From: Sphingomonadaceae bacterium
Lineage (GTDB): Bacteria > Pseudomonadota > Alphaproteobacteria > Sphingomonadales > Sphingomonadaceae
Reading direction: 5' to 3'
Length of the DNA stretch: 23,274 nucleotides
Assembly (NCBI GenBank): GCA_016742125.1
Contig: JACVCM010000032.1
Location: 1 to 23,274, forward strand
Both the position numbers and the translations under genes were made by a program. Numbering within the stretch: the first letter of the stretch is position 1; each line of letters opens with the position of its first letter. Shown piece by piece: positions 13,087-20,558 of the stretch. The notes beneath the pieces were generated by a model. It ran no database searches and was not told where the DNA came from. It saw only the letters and a list, made by a program, of their open reading frames with translations.

Positions 13087-14160
13087 ATGCTAATTGATAG
13101 TCAATATGCTGCTAACTCCAATTCGGATAATTGGGCAATTCAATCCGAATTGTGGATTGCCGAATTGCCGAAATTGCAAAAAGCCCGCCTCCGCAGACAA
13201 CGAAATCCAAATCCTTTGATATTAGCCGGACACGGCATTTCGCTGCAAATTGATAAAGGGACATTGGCTATTAAAGAGGGGTTTACCCATCACCCTCAAA
13301 AGCAAATCGAGCAGCGCTATTTCAAAGGCGATTTGGAATTACCGCGCATAATAATCCTATTAGACGGAAGCGGCTCATTATCGTTTGATGTGCTTAGCTG
13401 GCTAAGTGAGCAAGGGGTTTCGCTTGTCCGAATTAAATATGACGGTTCAATTGCAATTGTCGCGGGCGCAGGGTTTCGCGTAAATCCTGAAAAGCTGAAA
13501 TGGCAATTCGAATTGCAATCAAATGAGGTAAAGCGAATTGAATTTGCAAAAGAGCTAATTGCCCAAAAATTGCTGAATTGCGCTGCAACGCTAAAGTCGC
13601 AATTTGAGCCTTCGGAGCGCCGGACAAAAGCAATTGCCAAAAACACAAATGGCGCAGCGCAATTAACGTCCGGTCGCTTTTCCAATATGGGAGAAATTCG
13701 GGCCATCGAGGGAGAAGCAGCAGCGGCTTATTTTAGCATATGGTCCGCAATTACGATGCAATGGACAGCGCAAAGCCGATACCCCGTTCCTAAAAGCTGG
13801 CAGCATTATCTTTCGCGTAGCTCACCGCTTACCGGCAAACTCCCCAAAAACAAAAATGCCGCGCACCCTGTGAATGCCATGCTCAATTACGCCTATGCAG
13901 CGAAGGCATCACAATTACAGATAAAGGCAATTGGCGATGGCTATGATCCTTATTCGGGTATCATGCACCATGCGCGAGATGATTTTCCGGCCTATGTTTA
14001 CGACATAATCGAGCCAGAGCGGCCTAAAGTGGACGCCACTATTCTTGCATTTGCACAAAGCCGGACATTCTCGGGCGCTGATTTCATTTTGTGCAAAGAT
14101 GGCGTTTGCAGGTTGTCGCCACAATTGGCGAGAGTGGTTGCATTGCTGGTTAGCGGCTAG
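13087..14160 (+). CDS. cas1: Cas1-family integrase (casposase-like)
   Basis: A 357-residue Cas1. The N-terminal beta domain includes LILAGHGISLQIDKGTL (44-60) and SFDVLSWLSEQGVSLVRI (99-116). The alpha domain has IRAIEGEAAAAYF with catalytic E208, HPVNAMLNYAYA (260-271), GIMHH with H294 (or H295), and YDIIEPERPKVD with D306/E309. All three metal-ligand positions are therefore kept. The tail (ADFILCKDGVCRLSPQ) matches the end of ordinary Cas1. There is a 40-residue N-terminal extension. Cas1 inserts DNA ends with 3'-OH attack. No cas2, other cas gene or CRISPR array is present, and PolB and HNH are near, as in casposons. The alternative is a solo Cas1 of a defence island. The 3' end overlaps the convergent XRE gene by 11 bp. 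Confidence 0.9.
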   Translation: MLIDSQYAANSNSDNWAIQSELWIAELPKLQKARLRRQRNPNPLILAGHGISLQIDKGTLAIKEGFTHHPQKQIEQRYFKGDLELPRIIILLDGSGSLSFDVLSWLSEQGVSLVRIKYDGSIAIVAGAGFRVNPEKLKWQFELQSNEVKRIEFAKELIAQKLLNCAATLKSQFEPSERRTKAIAKNTNGAAQLTSGRFSNMGEIRAIEGEAAAAYFSIWSAITMQWTAQSRYPVPKSWQHYLSRSSPLTGKLPKNKNAAHPVNAMLNYAYAAKASQLQIKAIGDGYDPYSGIMHHARDDFPAYVYDIIEPERPKVDATILAFAQSRTFSGADFILCKDGVCRLSPQLARVVALLVSG

Positions 14161-14410
14161 GCTTCCTGCCCGGTCGCAATCCTGTTTGGTTTTCGTCACC
14201 ATCTATTGGGTCGAAAAAGTCCCGAATTTCGACAATGAGGATAGCGGCAATCTTTTCAAGCGTATCGACGCTTGGGTTTTGCTCGCCACGTTCAATGCCG
14301 CCGAGATATGAACGATCAACACCGGCGTCGAAGGCCAAGCGTTCTTGGGAAACATTTCGGGCGACCCGCAAGCGACGAATATTGTGAGCGACGAGCTTGC
14401 GACCTTCCAT
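14150..14410 (-). CDS. XRE-family (HTH_3) transcriptional regulator
   Basis: An 86-residue protein made almost wholly of one Cro/CI-type helix-turn-helix. Residues about 7-60 read VAHNIRRLRVARNVSQERLA, then FDAGVDRSYLGGIERGEQNP, then SVDTLEKIAAIL, with the standard Q..LA...G...Y+..IE+G pattern. It ends in a charged tail. It converges on cas1 and overlaps its last 11 bases, so antisense transcription over the cas1 end is likely. No clear ribosome-binding site precedes the ATG. It may belong to the element as its repressor or be a resident gene beside the insertion. Confidence 0.85.
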   Translation of the reverse strand: MEGRKLVAHNIRRLRVARNVSQERLAFDAGVDRSYLGGIERGEQNPSVDTLEKIAAILIVEIRDFFDPIDGDENQTGLRPGRKPSR

Positions 14411-14490
14411 GTGGAAACAGGAAGGATTTAACCGGACATTAAACCACTGGATATATCCCTCATATTTCTATTTCCAATGGGATCGTTACT

Positions 14491-14859
14491 ATGAAAATGA
14501 CATTCGGCGCGGCCATAGCGCTATTTGCATTGAACGCTTCACCAGTTCAGGCGGCTGGGCAAACCTTTGATCTCGTCTGCACCGGCAAGAGCAAGCAACA
14601 GTATCATTTTCGCTTTGACGTCGCTCAAAAGAAGTGGTGCCTTGGCGAGTGCCTGTCTGTTTGGTCGATTGATCAACTTGCTGACAGCATGATTGAGTTG
14701 TCGATCAGGACAAAGGATGATTCTGAATACTGGAACGTCAAAATTGACCGATACACGTCAAAATTTTGGGCTGTTCGTCGTGGATATGGCAGTGATCCAA
14801 AAGAATGGGGCGAATGCGAAGCCCGCGCATTTTCAGGATTTCCGCAAAAGAAATTTTAA
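14491..14859 (+). CDS. Small secreted protein of unknown function
   Basis: A 122-residue protein with a clear Sec signal peptide: Lys near the start, a hydrophobic core (FGAAIALFALNA) and a likely cut after VQA or VQAA near residue 21-22. The mature part is about 100 residues, beta-rich, with cysteines at about 30, 50, 54 and in GECEA near the C-terminus, enough for two disulfide bonds. No family is recognised. GGGA lies 9 bases upstream of the ATG. It is divergent from the XRE gene with an 80-base gap and followed by the repeat at 14936. Confidence 0.7.
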   Translation: MKMTFGAAIALFALNASPVQAAGQTFDLVCTGKSKQQYHFRFDVAQKKWCLGECLSVWSIDQLADSMIELSIRTKDDSEYWNVKIDRYTSKFWAVRRGYGSDPKEWGECEARAFSGFPQKKF

Positions 14860-14935
14860 AGCATCTATAGCAACGCGACCCTAGGACACCTCACCAATGG
14901 CGAGTGTGGTCAACTTGAACTGTTTCTGGCTATAT

Positions 14936-15104
14936 CACTATACCCCCTCTCCTTTGGGAGAGGGTTGCGAAAGCTTGGCAGCTTGCTGCCTAGCTGTAGC
15001 TGGGTGAGGGGTTGTGCCCTATCGGTAACGGCACAACCCCTCACCAACTTCGCCTAATTCGCTGCGCTCATAAGGCTGCGTACCCTCTTCCAAAGGGAGA
15101 GGGG
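14936..15104 (+). repeat. Palindromic intergenic repeat, copy B (no DUF559)
   Basis: Starts CACTATACCCCC (inverse of 3200-3211). The outer arms are CCCTCTCCTTTGGGAGAGGG and CCCTCTTCCAAAGGGAGAGG. The inner arms are GGTGAGGGGTTGTGCC (15003-15018) and GGCACAACCCCTCACC (15030-15045), 16 bp perfect around an 11-base loop. The whole unit could fold into a long cruciform or RNA hairpin. It fills most of the 330-base gap between the secreted-protein gene and the HNH gene. Nothing else was seen there. Confidence 0.75.
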
Positions 15105-15109
15105 TTTTT
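15083..15109 (+). terminator. Terminator-like hairpin at the end of repeat copy B
   Basis: CCCTCTTCC and GGGAGAGGG form a 9-bp stem (one T-G pair) around AAA, followed by G and TTTTT. This could end plus-strand transcription from 14491 onward, 220 bases downstream of that gene. Confidence 0.4.
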
Positions 15110-15193
15110 GCATTCTGCGTGCTACGCGTCTTTGTGTGAGATTATGGCATTGGGCGCTTCGCTATTTAGTTCGCACAACGACACGAAGATCGC

Positions 15194-15928
15194 CTAGACC
15201 CTGCAGCGTACGGGTAATGCTTCGTTTTCGTCACCAAGTTGAATGGCAACACTGCAGCCGTGGATATGGCAGCCTTTCATCGAATTATATCCGGGCAAAA
15301 CAGTTTCGTTGGCCGACAACTCAATTTTTGCATTTCCAATTTGGAGCTTGCCTTCGATGATTGCTTCCGCACCCCGGAAATCCATTTTCAGCTGAACATC
15401 CCGTGGTGCAGAATGTGCAGTGATGAGGTTATGGCTGTATCTGAAATCCCACATGTCATCAGTTCGGAAAATGATCTCGTTATCTCGGATGGCAAGAATT
15501 TGGTGGCATTCTTCGTCCAACATCATGAGGGAGACCATCGCCTGACCATTTTCAAGTCGACAGGATATCAAGGATGTGTCGCAAAGTTGTAGAATGATTG
15601 GCGTGTCAGCATACCAATTGCCTCCCACCTTGAACGTCAAGTCACGCTTATCATAAGCGAGCGCCCCTCGGAATCGACCTTTTCGAATGTTGAACGGGTT
15701 TGCTTTGATCGCATACTGTCTGTCTTCGCCTAGAAGCGACACAGAAGGATGACAATTTCCACAGAGGGCTACCATGTCGTCCGGACGGAAGTGCTGTTCC
15801 TGAGCCCAAGGAACAATGTGGTGATACTCAATGTAAGGATGTCCGCATTTCGCACATCCAAATCCAGCCTCTTGCCTTAGCTGTCGAGCGACAGCCGCCG
15901 GAAGACTAGGTCTCCGGTAGCCATTCAT
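15194..15928 (-). CDS. HNH endonuclease-domain protein coupled to the aminopeptidase gene
   Basis: A 244-residue protein from the ATG at 15928, which overlaps the TAA of the aminopeptidase gene (TAATG), so translation is probably coupled. Upstream in-frame codons would lie inside that gene. The N-terminal 65 residues hold an HNH zinc core: C25-x2-C28, H36-H37, C56-x2-C59 and H60 (FGCAKCGHPYIEYHH...ALCGNCH). The remaining 180 or so residues look beta-rich and are not recognised. They may recognise the substrate. HNH-plus-unknown proteins of this kind are often accessory nucleases. A link to peptidase function is not expected, so this is probably an accessory gene that became attached to the operon. 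Confidence 0.75.
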   Translation of the reverse strand: MNGYRRPSLPAAVARQLRQEAGFGCAKCGHPYIEYHHIVPWAQEQHFRPDDMVALCGNCHPSVSLLGEDRQYAIKANPFNIRKGRFRGALAYDKRDLTFKVGGNWYADTPIILQLCDTSLISCRLENGQAMVSLMMLDEECHQILAIRDNEIIFRTDDMWDFRYSHNLITAHSAPRDVQLKMDFRGAEAIIEGKLQIGNAKIELSANETVLPGYNSMKGCHIHGCSVAIQLGDENEALPVRCRV

Positions 15929-17736
15929 TAGTTGGAATCCGACGGCGCACACGCCTTCGTGACCCAAGCCAGCGCCTCGCCCTCCAACTGCGGCCCGACG
16001 ACCTCCAACACCTTGGCGTGATACACATCCCACCAACGCAACTCATCGCGATTGAGCAGGCCAATATCCACCAGCGTTTTGTCAATCGGCGCAAAGGTCA
16101 AAGTCTCGAACCCGAAATAGCGCCCCTCTGCGCCTGCAATCTCCCGTTCCTCGACCAGCACCAGATTCTCGATACGGATGCCATATTCGCCCGTCTTGTA
16201 ATAGCCGGGCTCGTTCGAGATGATCATGCCCGGCTGAAGCGGCTCGTCGGTACCGGCCTGGCCGCCCGAGAATTTCGCGATGCGTTGCGGGCCTTCGTGG
16301 ACGGCGAGGAAGCTGCCGACGCCGTGGCCGGTGCCGTGGGCATAGTCGACGCCTGCCTGCCAGAGCGAGGCGCGCGCCAGCGTGTCGAGTTGTGCGCCGC
16401 GTGTGCCTTCGGGGAAGACGGCTTGCGCTATCGCAATATGCCCCTTGAGCACGCGGGTGAAGCGGTCCTTCATTTCTGCGGTCGGCTGCCCCGGGCCGAC
16501 CCAGATGGTGCGGGTGACGTCGGTTGTGCCATCAAGATATTGCCCGCCCGAGTCGACCAGATAGATGCTGTCGGGGTCGATGCGCCGGTTCGATTTTTCG
16601 TCAACCTTGTAATGCGGGGACGCGCCATTGGGCCCGGCGGCGGAGATGGTGTCGAAGCTCAGATCCTTGAGCATGCCGGTGGCCTGGCGAAACTCGTGCA
16701 GCTTCGCGGCGGCGTCGAGCTCGGTGAGCTCGCCCTTGTGCGCTTCTTCGCTCATCCAGTGCAGGAAGCGGCTCAAGGCCGCGCCGTCGCGGGCCTGAGC
16801 GGCGCGGTGGCCGGCCTGTTCGATCGGGTTCTTGACCGCCTTGGGCAAGATGGTCGGATCGCGCGCTTCCACTATCGTCGCGCCGCCGTCCTTCAATGCG
16901 CCGAAGATCGCCGCGACCGCGCGGTCAGGGTCGACCGCAATGCGCTTGCCGCCCATCGCCCTGAGCTCGGGCACGAACTCTTCCGGCGTGCGCAAGCGGA
17001 CGGCATTGCCCAAATGCGCACGCACCTCGTCGCTGACCTTTTCGGGCGCGACGAACAGGTCGGCGGTGCCGTCGGCATGGGCGAGGACGAAGCTCAGCGC
17101 AACCGGCGTGCGCGAGACGTCCGCGCCGCGCACATTGAGCAGCCAAGCGACCGAATCGAGCGCTGAAATCACCGTGCTGTCGAGATTGTTCGTCGTCAGC
17201 CATTCGGCAACCGCAGCACGCTTTTCGGCGCTGTTCTGCCCGGCATAGCGGTCCTCATGCACCACCAGCTTCGCGTCACTCTTTCCCGGCTGATCGGCCC
17301 AGACCGCGTCGATCGGGTTGCGCGTCACCGGCACCAGCTCGGCACCCTTTGCCTTGAGCGCGCGCGTTGCGCTTTCGACCCAGCCCTTGGTGTGCACCCA
17401 GGGATCGAAGCCGATGCGTGCACCCTGCGGCGCATGTTCCTTCAGCCAGTCGGATATGCTCGTCTGCGGCACGCCGACATATTGCCAGTTTTTGGCCGAG
17501 ACCTGCTCGCGCACCTGCAACGTATAGCGCCCGTCGGTAAAGATCGCGGCTTCCTCGCTCAGGACAACCGCGCTCCCCGCCGACCCGCCAAAGCCCGTCA
17601 GCCAGCCAAGCCGTTGCGCATAATCGCCCACATATTCGGACATATGCTCGTCGCAAATCGGTACGACAAAACCGTCGAGCTGGTCTTTCCTGAGCTGCGC
17701 GCGGAGGGCGGCAAGGCGGGCTTCGTAGGTGGACAT
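15928..17736 (-). CDS. Aminopeptidase P family protein (M24B metallopeptidase)
   Basis: A 602-residue, three-domain aminopeptidase P like the eukaryotic/XPNPEP1-type long form, rather than the 440-residue E. coli PepP. It removes the N-terminal residue from X-Pro peptides with two metal ions. The N-terminal creatinase-like domain begins YEARLAALRAQL and includes WLTGFGGSAGSAVV. The catalytic pita-bread domain has the first metal pair D395 and D406 (VDSGG...TTDVTRT), HGTGHGVGSF with the metal-binding His, ISNEPGYY and YGIRIENLVLV with the two glutamates. The set is complete. AGGA lies 8 bases before the ATG. It has no signal peptide and is presumably cytosolic. The stop overlaps the downstream HNH gene. 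Confidence 0.93.
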   Translation of the reverse strand: MSTYEARLAALRAQLRKDQLDGFVVPICDEHMSEYVGDYAQRLGWLTGFGGSAGSAVVLSEEAAIFTDGRYTLQVREQVSAKNWQYVGVPQTSISDWLKEHAPQGARIGFDPWVHTKGWVESATRALKAKGAELVPVTRNPIDAVWADQPGKSDAKLVVHEDRYAGQNSAEKRAAVAEWLTTNNLDSTVISALDSVAWLLNVRGADVSRTPVALSFVLAHADGTADLFVAPEKVSDEVRAHLGNAVRLRTPEEFVPELRAMGGKRIAVDPDRAVAAIFGALKDGGATIVEARDPTILPKAVKNPIEQAGHRAAQARDGAALSRFLHWMSEEAHKGELTELDAAAKLHEFRQATGMLKDLSFDTISAAGPNGASPHYKVDEKSNRRIDPDSIYLVDSGGQYLDGTTDVTRTIWVGPGQPTAEMKDRFTRVLKGHIAIAQAVFPEGTRGAQLDTLARASLWQAGVDYAHGTGHGVGSFLAVHEGPQRIAKFSGGQAGTDEPLQPGMIISNEPGYYKTGEYGIRIENLVLVEEREIAGAEGRYFGFETLTFAPIDKTLVDIGLLNRDELRWWDVYHAKVLEVVGPQLEGEALAWVTKACAPSDSN

Positions 17737-17804
17737 TTCGGGTTCCTGTAATCGGTTATAAGGCGATTATAGGAGACAGACGTTCAAAGCGGAAGCCGTA
17801 GATG

Positions 17805-17899
17805 GGTTCACGCAGAGATCGCAGAGGAAACAGAGTTCGCAGAGAATGAGCAAACTCCTCTCCGGTCTCTGCGGGAACTCCGCGTCCTCTGCGTGAACC
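17805..17899. repeat. Inverted repeat of the CACGCAGAG type
   Basis: GGTTCACGCAGAG (17805-17817) and CTCTGCGTGAACC (17887-17899) are perfect 13-bp inverted copies. Between them CGCAGAG and TCTCTGCG words recur. Dispersed repeats with this wording are common in proteobacterial intergenic DNA. It lies upstream of the aminopeptidase gene. Confidence 0.65.
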
Positions 17900-17904
17900 A
17901 AAAA

Positions 17905-18081
17905 TCAATCGGCCTTGCGGCCCTTCCCGAACCACATCGCCCGCAACACATCATCCTTGCGGCGGTCGTGGTGGTAGAAGGCGGCGATGATGTGGAGGCT
18001 GATGATGGTCAGCAGCAGCCACGCCAGCCCGAAGTGGACAGCTTGGCACCCGGGCCCCAGCTGGCCGATGTGTCCGGAACG
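17905..18081 (-). pseudogene. Cytochrome b561 relic (C-terminal end only)
   Basis: On the minus strand the frame ending at 17905 reads VHFGLAWLLLTIISLHIIAA followed by FYHHDRRKDDVLRAMWFGKG and a short tail. This is the last transmembrane helix and HH...DDVLRAM tail of a bacterial cytochrome b561, including two heme-ligand-type histidines. Upstream of about residue 45 from the end the similarity stops and a stop codon (18085-18087) is met in frame. The first three helices are missing, so it cannot work as a di-heme membrane electron carrier. There is no start codon of its own. Confidence 0.65.
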
Positions 18082-18084
18082 CCA

Positions 18085-18281
18085 TCAGAAATTATACGCA
18101 AAGGTGACGCCGAACTGCTGCTTGCGCGGCGCAGAAACGGCAAAGTCACGAAAGAAAGATACGCCGGCCAGACCGGTGAGAGGATTGATCCGGTTGATCG
18201 GGCGGTTAAAATCGAGCAGCCGTGTGACCACCAGCGGAGTCTTGTCATTGAGCAGGTTGCGCGCAAAGACGGTGGCGTAAC
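18085..18281 (-). pseudogene. TonB-dependent receptor relic (C-terminal end only)
   Basis: About 65 codons reading YATVFARNLLNDKTPLVVTR, then a stretch with GVSFFRDFAV, and ending QQFGVTFAYNF and stop. The FARNLLNDK turn and the terminal aromatic-rich beta strand ending in F are classic for outer-membrane TonB-dependent receptors of sphingomonads. The rest (normally 700 or more residues) is absent. The recognisable part ends next to a perfect 18-bp palindrome (18282-18299). It lies just upstream of the b561 relic, and both look like leftovers of one deletion. Confidence 0.6.
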
Positions 18282-18299
18282 AAGTTGTCCGGACAACTT
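18282..18299. promoter_or_regulatory. Perfect 18-bp palindrome upstream of ptrB
   Basis: AAGTTGTCCGGACAACTT is an exact 18-bp palindrome with no loop, located 93 bases before the oligopeptidase start and at the edge of the TonB-receptor relic. Its form suits a dimeric regulator (for example GntR- or TetR-like), but I cannot name one. A TTGACA lies at 18322-18327 without a good -10 at the usual distance. Confidence 0.4.
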
Positions 18300-18392
18300 C
18301 AAGCGTAGTTTTATGCAATCGTTGACAGTGGTGGACATGCCCGGGTGCGCTGAATAAGGTGTACGCAAATAGCAGAAGCGAGACGATCCACC

Positions 18393-20558
18393 ATGAAACC
18401 ATGCCTTGCCCTGACCACCGCCGTGGCACTGATCGCGTCCCCCGCAATTGCCGACACTTCGCCCAAGAAAGCCAGTATGACCGAAACTTCGCCTGCCTCC
18501 GTCAAGCCCCCTATCGCCGCCAAGCGTCCGCATCAGCAGACTTGGCACGGCGTCACCTTGACCGACGATTACCACTGGCTGAAGGACCAGAGCTATCCCA
18601 AGATCGACGATGCCGAAATCCTCGACCATCTGAAGGCGGAAAATGCGTATTTCGAGGCGCAGATGGGGCCGCAGGCGAAGCTGACTGAAACGATCTTTCA
18701 GGAAATGAAGGGGCGGGTGAAGGAGGATGATTCGACAGTCCCGCAAAAAGATGGCGACTATGTCTACTGGTCGAAATATGACGCCGGACAGCAATATAAG
18801 AAACATTATCGCAAGCCCGCCAAGGGCGGCGCCGAGCAACTTATCCTTGATGAAAACAAACTCGCCGAGGGCAAGGAATATTTCCGCCTTGGCGCGGTCG
18901 AGGTCAGTCCCGACGGCAAGCTATTGGCCTATGCCTATGACGACAATGGTTCGGAACGCTTCGACCTGCACATCCGCAACCTTGAAACCGGTGAGAAACT
19001 GAAAGATGTCATCCCGGGTACGCTTTCAAGCATCGTCTGGACCAAGGACAGCAAAGGCCTCGTCTATGGCCTTGCCAACGAGAATTGGCGGACGGACAAC
19101 GCCCATTATCACCGGCTGGGCGATGATCCGAAACAAGCGAAGCTGCTTTATAAAGAGGCGGACATCGGCTTTGGCGTCGGTGTCGGCCTGACCGCACAGG
19201 AGGATTGGATCATCATTGCCACCGGCGATAATGTAACCGGCGAGGTCCGGCTCGTCCCTGCTGACAACCCCGCCGCCGAACCGATCCTTGTCAGTCCGCG
19301 CAAGGTCGGCCGCCAATATAGCGTCGATGTGCGTGATGGCGTGCTCTACATCCTTACCAACGACGATCACGTCAATTTCCGGGTCGCTACTGCCAGCCTG
19401 AAGGCGCCCGGCAAATGGCAGACGCTGATCGCAGGATCGGACAAGCATTATCTGACCGGCGTTGCGCTGTTCAAGGATTTCTTCGTCACCGAAGGCCGGA
19501 TCGATGGTTTGGATCAGGTAGAGGTGCGTCGCTATGGCAGCCCGGCAAACGCCGAGACGATCAAATTTCCCGAGGCGAGCTACGTCGCAGGGCTTGGTGA
19601 CAATCCTGAATATGACGTGCAGAAACTGCGGCTCGATTATGAATCGATGGTCACGCCCGACACGGTTTTCGATTACCACCTCGCCGACAATCGACTCGAA
19701 ACGCTGAAGGTACAGGAAATCCCCAGCGGTTATGACGCCAGCCAATATGCGACCGAACGGGTGATGATCACCGCGCGCGACGGCACGAAGGTTCCGGTGT
19801 CGATCCTGTACAAGAAAGGCTTCAAGAAAGACGGCAGTCAGCCACTCCACCTCTACGCCTATGGTGCCTATGGCTTTGCCTATCCGCCAGGTTTCATGTC
19901 GATGCGGCTTAGCCTCGTTGATCGCGGCTTTGCCTATGCGATCGCGCATATCCGTGGTGGCGACGATCTGGGCTATCAATGGTATTTGGATGGCAAGTTG
20001 ATGAACCGGACCAATACGTTCAACGATTTTGTCGACGCCGGAAAGGCGCTGATCGAGATGGGCTACACCTCGAAAGGCAAACTGACCGCGAGTGGCGGCT
20101 CGGCCGGCGGGAAGCTGATGGGTGCAGTCGTCAACCAAGCGCCCGAGCTGTTCGGCGCGGTGGCGAGCCATGTCGCCTTTGTCGATGTGCTGAACACTAT
20201 GCTCGACAAGGACCTGCCGCTGACCCCGGGCGAATGGCCCGAATGGGGCAATCCGATCACTGACAAGGCAGCGTTCGACTATATCCGCAGCTATTCGCCC
20301 TATGACAATATAAAGGCACAGAACTATCCGCCCATGCTCTGGACTGCGGGTCTCAACGACCCGCGTGTGACCTATTGGGAACCCGCCAAAATGGTCGCCA
20401 AACTGCGTGCTATGAAAACAGACGACAATGTGATTCTACTGAAAACCAACATGGGCGCAGGCCATGGTGGCAAAAGCGGTCGGTTTGACCGGATTTATGA
20501 GATCGCAGAAGAAGCAGCGTTTCTGGTGTGGCAGTTGGGGCTGACAGAACAGAAATGA
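18393..20558 (+). CDS. ptrB: Oligopeptidase B (S9A serine peptidase), exported
   Basis: A 721-residue protein with a signal peptide (MKPCLALTTAVALIASPAIA), so probably periplasmic. The N-terminal beta-propeller part includes LTDDYHWLKD, MKGRVKEDDS and VEVSPDGKLLAYA. The C-terminal alpha/beta-hydrolase domain has SLVDRGFAYAIAHIRGG, GGSAGG with nucleophile S570, GLNDPRV with D656 and GAGHGGKSGR with H691. The similarity in wording to E. coli PtrB over the catalytic domain (for example SYSPYDN, YWEPAKMVAKLR, LTPGEWPEWGNP) is strong. The enzyme cleaves short peptides after Arg/Lys. The next gene starts inside its stop codon (ATGA), which suggests one operon with the serine hydrolase and thioesterase. 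Confidence 0.92.
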   Translation: MKPCLALTTAVALIASPAIADTSPKKASMTETSPASVKPPIAAKRPHQQTWHGVTLTDDYHWLKDQSYPKIDDAEILDHLKAENAYFEAQMGPQAKLTETIFQEMKGRVKEDDSTVPQKDGDYVYWSKYDAGQQYKKHYRKPAKGGAEQLILDENKLAEGKEYFRLGAVEVSPDGKLLAYAYDDNGSERFDLHIRNLETGEKLKDVIPGTLSSIVWTKDSKGLVYGLANENWRTDNAHYHRLGDDPKQAKLLYKEADIGFGVGVGLTAQEDWIIIATGDNVTGEVRLVPADNPAAEPILVSPRKVGRQYSVDVRDGVLYILTNDDHVNFRVATASLKAPGKWQTLIAGSDKHYLTGVALFKDFFVTEGRIDGLDQVEVRRYGSPANAETIKFPEASYVAGLGDNPEYDVQKLRLDYESMVTPDTVFDYHLADNRLETLKVQEIPSGYDASQYATERVMITARDGTKVPVSILYKKGFKKDGSQPLHLYAYGAYGFAYPPGFMSMRLSLVDRGFAYAIAHIRGGDDLGYQWYLDGKLMNRTNTFNDFVDAGKALIEMGYTSKGKLTASGGSAGGKLMGAVVNQAPELFGAVASHVAFVDVLNTMLDKDLPLTPGEWPEWGNPITDKAAFDYIRSYSPYDNIKAQNYPPMLWTAGLNDPRVTYWEPAKMVAKLRAMKTDDNVILLKTNMGAGHGGKSGRFDRIYEIAEEAAFLVWQLGLTEQK

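Larger units (their letters stand above)
3293..14160. mobile_element. Casposon-like island: Cas1, PolB, HNH, with HerA-NurA-MTase
   Basis: Eight genes in two divergent sets lie between repeat-flanked host DNA. Known casposons are defined by a Cas1 integrase (casposase) with a family B DNA polymerase, usually with HNH nucleases and HTH proteins, and without adaptation partners or arrays. This island has all of these, with conserved catalytic motifs in Cas1, HNH and PolB. The base and codon use (many ATT, TTG, GCA and AAT codons and AATTG words) differs from the GC-rich flanks. The coordinates are the outer gene limits. The true ends, terminal inverted repeats and target duplication were not found, and the XRE gene or secreted protein at 14150-14859 could also belong. 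Confidence 0.65.

Noticed and set aside
7913..14460. GATATATCC at 7915-7923 and again at 14450-14458, as possible casposon terminal repeats
   Set aside because: The word is itself palindromic and the surrounding bases do not align for more than a few positions. It fits promoter-like sequence better than element ends.
3165..15190. A tRNA gene as the casposon target
   Set aside because: No cloverleaf or conserved GGTTCRA-type arm with fitting stems was noticed near either flank. Some casposons use other targets, so this does not argue against the call.
12000..15200. A CRISPR array next to cas1
   Set aside because: No evenly spaced direct repeats of 25-37 bases were seen on either side of cas1. 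The frequent AATTG words are inside coding sequence and unevenly spaced.
16018..17166. Long plus-strand frame (382 codons) opposite the aminopeptidase P gene
   Set aside because: It is a shadow of a GC-rich gene. It has no family motif, while the opposite strand has the complete metal-ligand set.
17893..18357. Plus-strand frame of 154 codons after the CACGCAGAG repeat
   Set aside because: It is antisense to the recognisable b561 and TonB-receptor ends and has no family resemblance.
18009..18839. Minus-strand frame of 276 codons with a hydrophobic start
   Set aside because: It lies mostly opposite the oligopeptidase B start and crosses two gene relics in a different frame. No motif supports it.
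19026..20171. Minus-strand frame of 381 codons inside the oligopeptidase B gene
   Set aside because: It is a shadow frame. The plus strand encodes the conserved PtrB sequence with its catalytic residues.
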